Source: an uncultured Filifactor sp. (GTDB lineage: Bacteria > Bacillota > Clostridia > Peptostreptococcales > Filifactoraceae). From it: a DNA stretch of 6,907 nucleotides. The notes below the pieces were generated by a model. It saw only the letters and a list, made by a program, of their open reading frames with translations. It ran no database searches and was not told the origin of the DNA. The stretch is from NCBI GenBank assembly GCA_947254385.1, contig CAMYCP010000069.1, positions 1 through 6,907 of the forward strand, in the 5' to 3' direction. The translations under genes and the position numbers were made by a program. Shown here piece after piece: positions 1-6,404 of this stretch (position 1 is the stretch's first letter; each line of letters opens with the position of its first letter).

Positions 1-44
1 ATGCTCAGGAGTCTCGTGGGCTCGGAGATGTGTATAAGAGACAG
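1..44 (+). other. Illumina Nextera P7-side adapter remnant (artefact)
   Basis: This is not genomic DNA. Positions 11-25 match the Nextera read-2 adapter arm (beginning GTCTCGTGGG), and 26-44 are the 19-base Tn5 mosaic end (AGATGTGTATAAGAGACAG). Positions 3-10 (GCTCAGGA) are the reverse complement of index TCCTGAGC, which I recall as Nextera i7 index N704. Positions 1-2 (AT) fit the last bases of the P7 oligonucleotide. All 44 bases thus fit one synthetic molecule in the correct order, ending exactly where the insert should begin. The contig was apparently assembled from untrimmed reads, so position 45 is the first possible genomic base. Adapter identity comes from memory of the published oligos, not from a search. 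Confidence 0.97.
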
Positions 45-397
45 GTATTACAAAAACCGCCGTAAAAATAAATAAAACCGATCCGCTCTGATACTGATTT
101 GCTTTAAAAAATGTAGTATGCAATCTTAAGCAAAATTTACTATGAAACCTCCTATATTGCTTTCATTTATCGTGGTACCCGAGGGCATGGAGATTTAACA
201 TAAAGTTTCATTACAAAAATTTCTAATGTAAAGATTAATACTACAATTTCTTATGCAATTCAGTATGAAAAATGCGGTATGCAAACTTAAGCGGAATTTA
301 TAATAAAGTTGTATTGCAAAAAAAATTCAGTTAAAACCGATACCGCAATTTCTTGTACAACTTGGTATAAGCCGATATAAATAAAAGATATAACGCA
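45..397. repeat. Degenerate three-copy repeat in non-coding AT-rich DNA
   Basis: Three diverged copies can be aligned by eye at about 45-139, 208-300 and 311-397. Copies 1 and 2 share ATTACAAAAA (47-56 and 210-219). They also share a 30-base block with 25 identities (110-139 and 271-300), containing GTATGCAA and CTTAAGC. Copies 2 and 3 share CAATTTCTT (244-252 and 346-354) followed by similar bases, and ATAAAGTT just upstream. Copies 1 and 3 share AAAACCGAT (74-82 and 333-341). Spacing is uneven (about 163 then 103 bases), because a more GC-rich insert around 170-190 sits between copies 1 and 2. No open frame runs through the copies. This could be an old tandem duplication or a family of dispersed intergenic repeats. 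Confidence 0.55.
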
Positions 398-537
398 AAA
401 AAATAATAAGTCCGGTGAAAAAAAATTTTTTTAAAACTACTCAAATTAGCAGTATTATTATCAAGAAAAAAATTGTATAATGTTAAAAGGATGATTGTAT
501 TATTTAATTTTTGTACTTCTAAAAAGGAGATGTTACT
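398..537. other. Gene-free 5' flank of the membrane-protein gene
   Basis: With the repeat region this completes a gene-free stretch from 45 to 537. No reading frame has a ribosome binding site and coding character, and no tRNA or rRNA signature is visible. It contains an A8T7 tract at 418-432, a TATAAT box at 476-481 and the Shine-Dalgarno AGGAGA at 525-530, seven bases before the ATG at 538. The overall picture is an ordinary promoter and leader region for the downstream gene. Confidence 0.6.
476..481 (+). promoter_or_regulatory. Probable -10 box (TATAAT) for the membrane-protein gene
   Basis: A perfect TATAAT lies 56 bases before the ATG at 538. No good -35 hexamer sits at 16-18 bases spacing (the bases there are TATTAT-like). 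The A8T7 tract at 418-432 could act as an upstream element or bend. The box is in very AT-rich DNA, where chance matches are frequent. Confidence 0.45.
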
Positions 538-999
538 ATGGGTGCTTTAATTGCAGCAATGGGAGTTTTTATTTTTGTACTTTTAGGTATAGTGATAGCG
601 ATGTATATCCTTTCGGCGCTGGCACTTTCAACACTTGCCAAAAACAACGGCTATGCCGACAAGGCTTTTTTTGCGTGGCTTCCTTTCACAAATACGTATT
701 TGCTGGGGCTTTTGTGCGGAGATGTAAATTTGTTCGGAAAACTGTATTTACCTGCCAACACATCCGCACTTTTGATAACGTTTCTGCCGCTTGCAAAGGC
801 AATTCCTGTTGTAGGAATTTTTGTGATAGTTTTTTGGGCGATTTTGTTTGTTCACGCTATATACAATATCTTAAAGATGATAAATCCGGACAATGCCGTA
901 TTGATGACTGTTTTAGCTATTATTCCGGCTACTTTGATTTCATTTCCGATCTATCTTTTCATCAATAGAGAGGCAACTTTGGACAATGATGTGTACTAA
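538..999 (+). CDS. Small multi-pass membrane protein, function unknown
   Basis: This frame encodes a 153-residue hydrophobic protein that I cannot assign to a named family. The start is supported by AGGAGA at 525-530, seven bases upstream of the ATG. Predicted membrane segments lie at about residues 8-32, 75-111 (long enough for two passes around P90) and 120-143. Between the first two is a soluble stretch, about 33-63, with KNNGYADKAFFAWLPFTNTY. This resembles small Bacillota membrane proteins in which a conserved W-[LI]-P-x-x-N motif follows the first helix. The tail is short and polar (NREATLDNDVY). There is no signal peptide distinct from the first helix and no catalytic motif. The gene appears monocistronic: it has its own promoter-like box and terminator and converges on gcdA. 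An overlapping frame starting at 495 lacks this coding logic. Confidence 0.8.
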   Translation: MGALIAAMGVFIFVLLGIVIAMYILSALALSTLAKNNGYADKAFFAWLPFTNTYLLGLLCGDVNLFGKLYLPANTSALLITFLPLAKAIPVVGIFVIVFWAILFVHAIYNILKMINPDNAVLMTVLAIIPATLISFPIYLFINREATLDNDVY

Positions 1000-1005
1000 A
1001 AATTT

Positions 1006-1037
1006 AAAAAACCTGCCGATTTTCGGCAGGTTTTTTT
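1006..1037. terminator. Bidirectional rho-independent terminator
   Basis: A perfect 8-bp stem, CCTGCCGA (1012-1019) with TCGGCAGG (1023-1030), closes a three-base TTT loop. Six A residues precede it and seven T residues follow, so the stem extends to about 14 bp and both strands end in a U tract. It lies 7 bases after the stop of the plus-strand membrane-protein gene and 4 bases beyond the gcdA stop on the minus strand. It therefore serves both converging transcripts and marks the 3' end of the operon. Confidence 0.93.
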
Positions 1038-1040
1038 ATT

Positions 1041-2801
1041 TTATTTTGCAAAATTGTTGTCGAAATCTCTTATAACACGAGGTGTAAGCATTTGATGGAA
1101 TGCACATATGGATTTCGGATTTTGATATACGCTGTCGGCAAACGCTAAAATATAGTTTCTCATCATGGGCATATCCACGATTTCATCGACCATGCCGCTT
1201 TTAGCGCAGAATTTCGGTCTGGATTTTTCAAGATATGCTTGAATGAGGGCGTTCATTTTGTCTATCGTGGGTTGCAAATCTTCGCCGTTTTTCTTATCTT
1301 TCACAAGTCTTCTGGAGTACATCGCAACCGATGCGGTTTCACCTGTCATTACATAGATTTCAGTAGCCGCCGTGCCGAGTGAAAATGCGTTGGTAGCGTT
1401 TCCTTGAGGCCCGCCGAGTACATAGTGTGCAGCGGCAGATCCTTTACGTAAGGTGATTTCCATTGAAGGCATGTCGGAATTTTGTATGGAGTAGATGAGT
1501 GATTGTCCAAGTCCTAAAAGTTCCGCCTTTTCAGCGTCGTCTCCCACGTCTATACCGGTGGTATCTTGTATCCATACCAGTGGAATTCTGTCTCTTGCGC
1601 ACAAGGTTACAAATTCGTTCATTTTAATTAAGCCTTGTCTATAGAGCTTGCCCCCGATTCCTACCGAGTTTTCTTTATATTCGGGGTAGTGCATGAGTAA
1701 GCCTTGTACGTTTGCAACTACACCTACAAGCAAGCCGTCGGCTTTAGCAAGTCCGGTCACCATTTCTGGGCCGTAGCCTTTTTTAAATTCCAGAAGTTCA
1801 CTGTTGTCAAAGAGTCTTCCTATTACGTCGTATACGTCGTATGTTCTTTTTTGGTTTATCGGCACGATGCTGTAAAGTTCGTTCGGATCAAGTTGCGGTT
1901 CCATGGGTTCGTCTACACGGAAAAATTCGAGGTTGTAAGCGGGGATGTATTCCATGTATTTACGTATTCCTTCCAACACGCCTTCTTCATCTTCGTATAC
2001 TTCTCTAAAAAATCCCGTTTCTCCGAAGTGAATGGGTACGGATCCCGGAGGATTTACTCTGCCGGCTTTTTTGTTATTTTCGATTATTTGTTCGGCGCCT
2101 TCTTTGTCGATGTAGCCTTTGGGGTTCATGCCTCCTAATATTCCGGCTCCGCCTACCGCCATGTTGGCATCTTTATGCGCAATCAGTATGGTGGGGCTTA
2201 TACTGTGGTATCCTCCGCCTGCCGGATTTGTGCCGTATATGCCTACAATTACGGGTATTCCCATTTGGGTAAGTTCGGCATTTCTATAGAAAGGTGTACC
2301 GCCACCACGTCTGTTGGCGTATACTTTTTCCTGTTCGTCGAGTTTTACACCGCTGCAATTTAATATATAAACGAGCGGTATTCTAAGACGCTTTGCAGTG
2401 TCGGACGCTCTTAAAAGGTTTTCGGCTTGTCCCGGGATCCATGCTCCGGCAAGTTTTTTGTTATCGGACGCTACGATTACCGCCCATTTGCCGCTTATTC
2501 TGCCTAAGCCTTTAATTATTGCCGTAGATTTAGTTTTGTTGTCTTGCGGATTGTAGAGACTGTTTAAAGGACACCACGTGCCTTCGTCCACAAGCATATC
2601 TATACGTTGTGTTGCGGTCATTTGTCCGGATTCATTGAGCGATTCGTCCGAACGACCGTTGTTCCTCGCTTCTTCTATTAATGCACGAATTTCATCTTCT
2701 ATTGCTTGTATTTGTTCCTCATTTTCAGCGTTATATGTGGATAACGGTTTTCCTACAACCGGCATATTTTGAAAATATGACGGCATTGAGTATTCTCCCA
2801 T
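1041..2801 (-). CDS. gcdA: Glutaconyl-CoA decarboxylase, alpha subunit (carboxyltransferase)
   Basis: This cytoplasmic subunit moves the carboxyl group of glutaconyl-CoA onto the biotin of GcdC, releasing crotonyl-CoA. At 586 residues it has almost the length I recall for Acidaminococcus fermentans GcdA (587). It matches it along the whole protein, beginning with SMPxYFQNMP. Methylmalonyl-CoA decarboxylase alpha chains are clearly shorter (about 510-520). Two crotonase-fold carboxyltransferase halves are visible. The N-terminal half carries GTNPAGGGYH at 190-199 and GGAGILGGMNPKG at 217-229. The C-terminal half carries GIGGKLYRQG at 381-390, IQDTTGIDVG at 411-420 and GSAAAHYVLGG at 454-464. 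These Gly/Ala-rich turns form the CoA and oxyanion sites in the family. It is the last gene of the operon, 10 bases after gctB, with AGGAGG at 2808-2813 overlapping the gctB stop, which suggests translational coupling. It is intact. Confidence 0.96.
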   Translation of the reverse strand: MGEYSMPSYFQNMPVVGKPLSTYNAENEEQIQAIEDEIRALIEEARNNGRSDESLNESGQMTATQRIDMLVDEGTWCPLNSLYNPQDNKTKSTAIIKGLGRISGKWAVIVASDNKKLAGAWIPGQAENLLRASDTAKRLRIPLVYILNCSGVKLDEQEKVYANRRGGGTPFYRNAELTQMGIPVIVGIYGTNPAGGGYHSISPTILIAHKDANMAVGGAGILGGMNPKGYIDKEGAEQIIENNKKAGRVNPPGSVPIHFGETGFFREVYEDEEGVLEGIRKYMEYIPAYNLEFFRVDEPMEPQLDPNELYSIVPINQKRTYDVYDVIGRLFDNSELLEFKKGYGPEMVTGLAKADGLLVGVVANVQGLLMHYPEYKENSVGIGGKLYRQGLIKMNEFVTLCARDRIPLVWIQDTTGIDVGDDAEKAELLGLGQSLIYSIQNSDMPSMEITLRKGSAAAHYVLGGPQGNATNAFSLGTAATEIYVMTGETASVAMYSRRLVKDKKNGEDLQPTIDKMNALIQAYLEKSRPKFCAKSGMVDEIVDMPMMRNYILAFADSVYQNPKSICAFHQMLTPRVIRDFDNNFAK

Positions 2802-2807
2802 ACGCTC

Positions 2808-2813
2808 CCTCCT
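2808..2813 (-). promoter_or_regulatory. Ribosome binding site of gcdA overlapping the gctB stop
   Basis: AGGAGG on the minus strand lies 6 bases before the ATG at 2801. It shares two bases with the gctB stop codon (TAG at 2814-2812). Ribosomes finishing gctB stand on this site, so GctB and GcdA synthesis is probably coupled. Confidence 0.85.
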
Positions 2814-3603
2814 ATTGCGGTACTTTTATGAATGCTTGTCCCGGGTCGATTTCTTCTCTTATCATTTTGATTATTTCGGGATTAGGTGCTTCAAGTTCGA
2901 CTGCTTGAGATACGTCCAAATCAAATCCTGTATTTTCGAGTACATCTTCCGGAGATGATGTCGGATAGTAGCCGGCAAGGTACATTTTTTTGGTTTTTTC
3001 GTCAAATTTCAAAATCCCTCTGTCGGTAACCACGGCGATAGGGCCTCTGTTGGTCGGAAGTCCCATTTTTTCTCTGCCGTCAGGGCCGTCTATCCAGCCG
3101 GGGCTGGTTACATAGTCGATTTTTTCCATAAAACGACGTTTTTCATGTTGCATCATTATTACTGTGTTGACAAAAGTTGCGATGCCGTTAGCGCCGCCGC
3201 TTCCTGTAAATCTCGTTTTGGGGTTGTTATAGTCGCCTATACAGGTGGAGTTTACGTTGCCGTACGGATCTATTTGCGCTCCGCCTATAAATGCTACCAT
3301 ATCGACATTATCGTTTAACCATGCTACGGATTCAAAGCCGATAAAACGTATGTTCGGCCATTGTACGGCACAATGCGCCATAAATCTGTTGTCGCCTACA
3401 CTTCTCGGTACTTCGATCGGTGCGCAGTCCATAAGACCGCTTTCAACTATCAAGTTGCATGAGGGTGCATAATGTCTCTTGGCAAGTGATGCACCTATTA
3501 ACGGAAGTCCCGTGCCGACTATTACGACTTGTCCGTCTTTTATTTGTTTTGCGATCGTTACCGCTTGCATTTCTTTATTTGTATAATTTGTGTAATCAGA
3601 CAC
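2812..3603 (-). CDS. gctB: Glutaconate CoA-transferase, subunit B
   Basis: This is the beta chain of the class I CoA-transferase that activates (R)-2-hydroxyglutarate, and also glutaconate, with CoA from acetyl-CoA. The protein is 263 residues, against about 266 in A. fermentans as I recall it, and very similar throughout (TNYTNKEMQAVTIAKQIK at the N-terminus, EEIDPGQAFI near the end). The catalytic glutamate that forms the enzyme-CoA thioester is E54, in IVESGLMD at 52-59. This is the same position as the known active-site Glu54 of the beta chain. The family motif SGGANG (135-140) supplies the oxyanion turn. The start codon is GTG at 3603, chosen because AGGAGG at 3611-3616 lies seven bases upstream and because MSDYTNYTNK aligns with the known N-terminus. 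Only 2 bases separate it from gctA, so the two subunits should be made together. Confidence 0.96.
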   Translation of the reverse strand: MSDYTNYTNKEMQAVTIAKQIKDGQVVIVGTGLPLIGASLAKRHYAPSCNLIVESGLMDCAPIEVPRSVGDNRFMAHCAVQWPNIRFIGFESVAWLNDNVDMVAFIGGAQIDPYGNVNSTCIGDYNNPKTRFTGSGGANGIATFVNTVIMMQHEKRRFMEKIDYVTSPGWIDGPDGREKMGLPTNRGPIAVVTDRGILKFDEKTKKMYLAGYYPTSSPEDVLENTGFDLDVSQAVELEAPNPEIIKMIREEIDPGQAFIKVPQ

Positions 3604-3605
3604 CG

Positions 3606-4565
3606 TTAATCCTCCTTATCTACTTTTCCGGCATATCCCAATCCCGGAACATTTTTAAGTTTAATCAGTCTTACGGCTCCAAGTTTATCCAGATATTCTT
3701 CATGTGTTTTTACGGAGTATACCCATTCATCTACAAATTCTTTGAATGTGTCGTCATTTTTGCTTGCAACGTCATATGCTTTGAAATATTCTTTATCATA
3801 ATCATAGTAGTTGTAGCATTGTGACGGGTGTGCCCCCATCGGTGCGTGAACTACGGCGTCTACGCAAAAGCCCGGTATGGAGTTTTTGGTCGGGTCTTTT
3901 CTGATTTCTTCGTTGCTTACAAGTTCTTCGCAAGTTACGATGACGTGCTTTGCAGCAACCGCTATGTCAACATCGTGAAATTCGTCGCCTTCTATCGAGC
4001 AGGTGCCGTCGGGCGATGCTTTTTGTACGTGAATTATTGCCGTGTCAAGTTGCGGTACGGGAAGTGCCACTATTTTTTCACCTTTTTTGAACGGGTTTTC
4101 CACATATACGAATTTATCATCCGGCAATTTTTCTATAGTTTCTCTTACTTCTTTGCTTATTCCCCACATATCCGTAAGAGAAGATCCCATCATAAGTCTT
4201 ACCGGAAGATAAGGTAACCCCAAAGATGCCGCATGGAGCATCAACATCATGGCATCTTGTGAGTAGTCTTCCATGATGAGTTCATGTTTTTCAACGGCTT
4301 TTCTAAATCTTCTCGATACGTTTGTAAATCCTGAATTAGCCGTGTAGCAGTTAATATATGCTTTTACTCTGCCTTCTCCTATCAAAAGGTCCCAGTCGCC
4401 TCCGGCAGGCCCCGCTTGTACGATAAAATCTTTTTGTCCTTGACGCAAAATCTCATGAACAGCCGCATAAGGCTTTCTGTTTGTTGTAAAGCCGCCGAAC
4501 GAAATTTGATCACCGTCGTGTACAAATTTTGCTATGGCGTCATGTAATGAATACACCTTACTCAA
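3606..4565 (-). CDS. gctA: Glutaconate CoA-transferase, subunit A (TTG start)
   Basis: This is the alpha chain of the GctAB CoA-transferase and carries much of the CoA and acid binding surface in the heterooctamer known from A. fermentans. I place the start at TTG 4565. It has GGGAGGG nine bases upstream, gives 319 residues against the recalled 320 of the family, and begins (M)SKVYSLHDAIAKFVHDGD, aligning with SKVMTLKDAIAKYVHSGD. The open frame runs a further 16 codons to an ATG at 4613, but those lie over the ribosome binding site and a hairpin and have no homologous sequence. The class I alpha motif appears as GDQISFGGF (residues 18-26) followed by TTNRKP. Further conserved blocks are RVKAYINCYTANSG, NVSRRFRK, WGISKEVR, DPTKNSIPG and GAHPSQCY. 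It is intact and first in the tightly packed gctA-gctB-gcdA block. Confidence 0.95.
   Translation of the reverse strand: MSKVYSLHDAIAKFVHDGDQISFGGFTTNRKPYAAVHEILRQGQKDFIVQAGPAGGDWDLLIGEGRVKAYINCYTANSGFTNVSRRFRKAVEKHELIMEDYSQDAMMLMLHAASLGLPYLPVRLMMGSSLTDMWGISKEVRETIEKLPDDKFVYVENPFKKGEKIVALPVPQLDTAIIHVQKASPDGTCSIEGDEFHDVDIAVAAKHVIVTCEELVSNEEIRKDPTKNSIPGFCVDAVVHAPMGAHPSQCYNYYDYDKEYFKAYDVASKNDDTFKEFVDEWVYSVKTHEEYLDKLGAVRLIKLKNVPGLGYAGKVDKED
3611..3616 (-). promoter_or_regulatory. Ribosome binding site of gctB inside the gctA 3' end
   Basis: AGGAGG on the minus strand is seven bases from the GTG start at 3603 and lies within the last codons of gctA, whose TAA stop is at 3608-3606. The strong site justifies the GTG start and implies coupled translation of the two transferase subunits. 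Confidence 0.85.
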
Positions 4566-4572
4566 GATAAAT

Positions 4573-4580
4573 GCCCTCCC
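4573..4580 (-). promoter_or_regulatory. Ribosome binding site that fixes the gctA TTG start
   Basis: The minus strand reads GGGAGGGC here, with core GGAGG at 4579-4575, followed nine bases later by TTG AGT AAG GTG. No ATG follows at a suitable distance in frame, so this site is the main sequence evidence for TTG initiation at 4565. Confidence 0.82.
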
Positions 4581-4607
4581 TTTATTAATATTAAAATACA
4601 TAAATAC

Positions 4608-4639
4608 GGGCAATCACAATTTTCAACACGTGATTGCCC
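4608..4639 (-). terminator. Perfect 10-bp hairpin in the gctA leader (terminator or attenuator-like)
   Basis: GGGCAATCAC (4608-4617) and GTGATTGCCC (4630-4639) are exact inverted repeats around a 12-base loop. The hairpin is 42 bases upstream of the gctA start. The bases that follow on the minus strand are T-rich (GTATTTATGTATTTT) but lack a continuous U run, so it is not a textbook terminator. It may act as a leaky terminator, an mRNA processing or stabilising stem, or an operator. Confidence 0.6.
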
Positions 4640-4666
4640 CTCTATCGGATGATTGTTAAGTTTATG

Positions 4667-4692
4667 ATAAAACGCACGTGTGCCCGTTTTAT
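4667..4692. repeat. Second inverted repeat in the gcdB-gctA gap
   Basis: ATAAAACG (4667-4674) pairs perfectly with CGTTTTAT (4685-4692) around the 10-base segment CACGTGTGCC, which can itself pair partly (GCA with TGC). In the minus-strand RNA it lies about 50 bases after the gcdB stop, and its 3' arm carries GTTTTAT, giving a weak U tract. It could be a partial terminator for gcdDCB. Alone it is weaker than the terminator at 1006-1037. Confidence 0.45.
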
Positions 4693-4743
4693 TATCGCTT
4701 ATATGGTTTATTTATATTTTCCGATAACATCAATTTTTTTAAT

Positions 4744-5895
4744 TTATTTAAACATCAGCATGAAAAATCCAGCCGCAACCGCAGAGCCTATAACTCCGGC
4801 TACGTTCGGTCCCATTGCGTGCATGAGCAGGAAGTTTGTAGGATCGGCTTTAGCTCCTTCAACTTGTGATACACGAGCCGCCATAGGTACTGCGGATACC
4901 CCTGCCGAACCTATGAGCGGATTTATTTTTCCGCCGGTAGCGGCGCAGAGTATTTTACCGAAGATCACTCCGCCGAAAGTTGCAAATGCGAAAGCTGCAA
5001 GTCCCATAGCTATGATTGCTATCGTTTGCGGTTTTAAGAATATATTTCCGTTAGCGGTAGCGCCTACGGTCGTGCCGAGCATTATGGTAACTATATTACA
5101 AAGTTCGTTTTGTGCCGTTTGAGAAAGTCTTTCCACTACTCCGGATTCTCTAAAGAGGTTCCCGAGCATCAACATTCCGAGGAGCGGAATTACTGACGGA
5201 AGTAAAAGTCCGCAGAAAAGTACAACAACTACAGGGAATATCACTTTTTCAACTTTGGATACTTTTCTAAGTTGTCCCATTTTTATTTTGCGTTCTTTTT
5301 CAGTCGTCAAAAGTTTCATGATAGGCGGTTGTATCATTGGGATCAGCGCCATATAGGAATATGCCGCCACCGCTATTGGCGCAACCAAATCGGGTGCAAG
5401 GTTATTTGCGAGAAATATGGATGTCGGACCGTCAGCACCTCCGATGATACCTATAGCCGCACATTGTCCCGGTGTAAAGAGACCGGTGGAGTTTGCAAAT
5501 ATAAATGCCACATATATCCCGAATTGTGCCGCCGCTCCTAAAAGCAAGCTTATAGGGTTTGCGATCAACGGGCCGAAATCGGTCATTGCGCCTACACCCA
5601 TGAATATCAGACATGGGAACATATTACTTTTTACGCCGTTATAAATTACTCTTAAGACCCCTGACGCATACCATGCTTTTCCGTCCGCCCCGGCGTCGTA
5701 CATTACATCTGAGAGCGGGAGATTTGCAAGAAACATACCGAATGCTATCGGTAAGAGCAACAAAGGTTCAAATTCTTTGACTATAGCGAGATAGATCAAG
5801 ACAAAGCTTATTAAGAACATTAGACACGATTTCCATGTCAATGCCGCAAATCCTGACTCTGCCAAGAGTTCACGCATGACTTCGATAAAATTCAT
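4744..5895 (-). CDS. gcdB: Glutaconyl-CoA decarboxylase, beta subunit (Na+ pump)
   Basis: This is the membrane subunit that decarboxylates carboxybiotin and couples it to Na+ export. It belongs to the OadB/MmdB/GcdB family. The protein is 383 residues with many hydrophobic helices, for example about 22-40, 44-60, 93-108, 116-138, 218-245 and 292-318. The family hallmark [10 protein letters not shown] is at 152-161. Taking the known Klebsiella OadB residues Asp203, Tyr229, Asn373, Ser382 and Arg389, the same spacing falls on D155, Y181, N325, S334 and R341, all present here. [12 protein letters not shown] (278-289) and [13 protein letters not shown] (325-337) are also typical, so the pump should be functional. 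The ATG has AGGAGG at 5905-5910, nine bases upstream. It starts 16 bases after gcdC and is followed by the 178-base gap before gctA. Assignment to glutaconyl-CoA rather than another substrate rests on its neighbours. Confidence 0.95.
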   Translation of the reverse strand: MNFIEVMRELLAESGFAALTWKSCLMFLISFVLIYLAIVKEFEPLLLLPIAFGMFLANLPLSDVMYDAGADGKAWYASGVLRVIYNGVKSNMFPCLIFMGVGAMTDFGPLIANPISLLLGAAAQFGIYVAFIFANSTGLFTPGQCAAIGIIGGADGPTSIFLANNLAPDLVAPIAVAAYSYMALIPMIQPPIMKLLTTEKERKIKMGQLRKVSKVEKVIFPVVVVLFCGLLLPSVIPLLGMLMLGNLFRESGVVERLSQTAQNELCNIVTIMLGTTVGATANGNIFLKPQTIAIIAMGLAAFAFATFGGVIFGKILCAATGGKINPLIGSAGVSAVPMAARVSQVEGAKADPTNFLLMHAMGPNVAGVIGSAVAAGFFMLMFK

Positions 5896-5911
5896 AAATC
5901 GTATCCTCCTC

Positions 5912-6298
5912 TTATTTTAAAACTGCCAACACTGCATCCGTATCAACCATATCTCCTTTTTTTACCGAAATTGATGCTACCGTGCCGTCAACAGGTACGG
6001 GGATTTCGTTTTCCATTTTCATGGCTTCGAGTATGAATGCAACTTGTCCCGCTTTTACGGCCGAACCTTCGGATATTTTAACTTCCAAAATTTTTCCGGG
6101 CATCGGACTTACTATGTTTCCTTTTCCGCCGGATACGGGAGATGCCGCTTTCGGTACGCTTTCGGTTTTAGCGGGTGCTGGTGCCGGTGCAGGTGTGCTC
6201 GTCCTTTGTACGGAACGGCTCATCGGTCTGGATGCGGAAGATACTCTTTCTACCTCTACATCATATTGCTTGTCGTTGATGGTTACTACATATTTCAT
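5912..6298 (-). CDS. gcdC: Glutaconyl-CoA decarboxylase, gamma subunit (biotin carrier)
   Basis: This 128-residue protein carries the biotin that shuttles the carboxyl group between GcdA in the cytoplasm and GcdB in the membrane. Residues 1-20 form a short N-terminal segment ([19 protein letters not shown]) typical of this family. Residues 21-59 are a flexible linker that includes an Ala-Pro run (PAPAPAPA, 36-43). Residues 60-128 form the biotinyl domain with PMPGKI at 65-70 and EAMKMENEI at 91-99. The biotinylated lysine is K94, 34 residues from the C-terminus, the usual place. The linker is short compared with the long Ala/Pro linkers I recall from other GcdC proteins. The ATG at 6298 is preceded by a weak site (AGGAA at 6305-6309, six bases away), weaker than elsewhere in the operon. 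Confidence 0.95.
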   Translation of the reverse strand: MKYVVTINDKQYDVEVERVSSASRPMSRSVQRTSTPAPAPAPAKTESVPKAASPVSGGKGNIVSPMPGKILEVKISEGSAVKAGQVAFILEAMKMENEIPVPVDGTVASISVKKGDMVDTDAVLAVLK

Positions 6299-6404
6299 AA
6301 TTTGTTCCTGCCTTTCGATTAAGTATAATTTTTGTGGTTATAAGTACTCATGACTTTTTACAAGGTTTAAAATCAAGAAGATGAAAATTATCCGCATTTT
6401 TTAA
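6299..6404 (-). promoter_or_regulatory. gcdD-gcdC intergenic region, possible weak internal promoter
   Basis: These 106 AT-rich bases hold no open frame. On the minus strand a TTGTAA is followed after 15 bases by TATAAC, and a TATACT lies closer to gcdC. The spacing is poor for the first and no -35 box fits the second, so an internal promoter is only a possibility. No strong terminator hairpin is visible, so read-through from gcdD is expected. Confidence 0.25.

Noticed and set aside
26..44. Tn5 outer-end-like sequence suggesting a transposon insertion
   Set aside because: It is the synthetic mosaic end, attached to an adapter arm and index found only in sequencing libraries.
45..397. CRISPR array
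   Set aside because: Copies are long, diverged and unevenly spaced, with no identical short repeats or uniform spacers.
495..968. 157-residue open frame overlapping the membrane-protein gene
   Set aside because: It is a shifted frame with cysteine- and aromatic-rich composition and no proper ribosome site; the frame from 538 has hydrophobic helices and a good site.
4608..4692. Riboswitch in the gctA leader
   Set aside because: Two simple stems are seen but no conserved aptamer core of a known class is recognisable in 178 bases.
4634..5122. 162-residue plus-strand frame opposite gcdB
   Set aside because: It is antisense to strongly conserved gcdB codons, with no ribosome site of note and no recognisable domain. 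The same applies to plus-strand frames at 1704-2138, 3459-3824, 3828-4217, 5982-6353 and 6496-6810.
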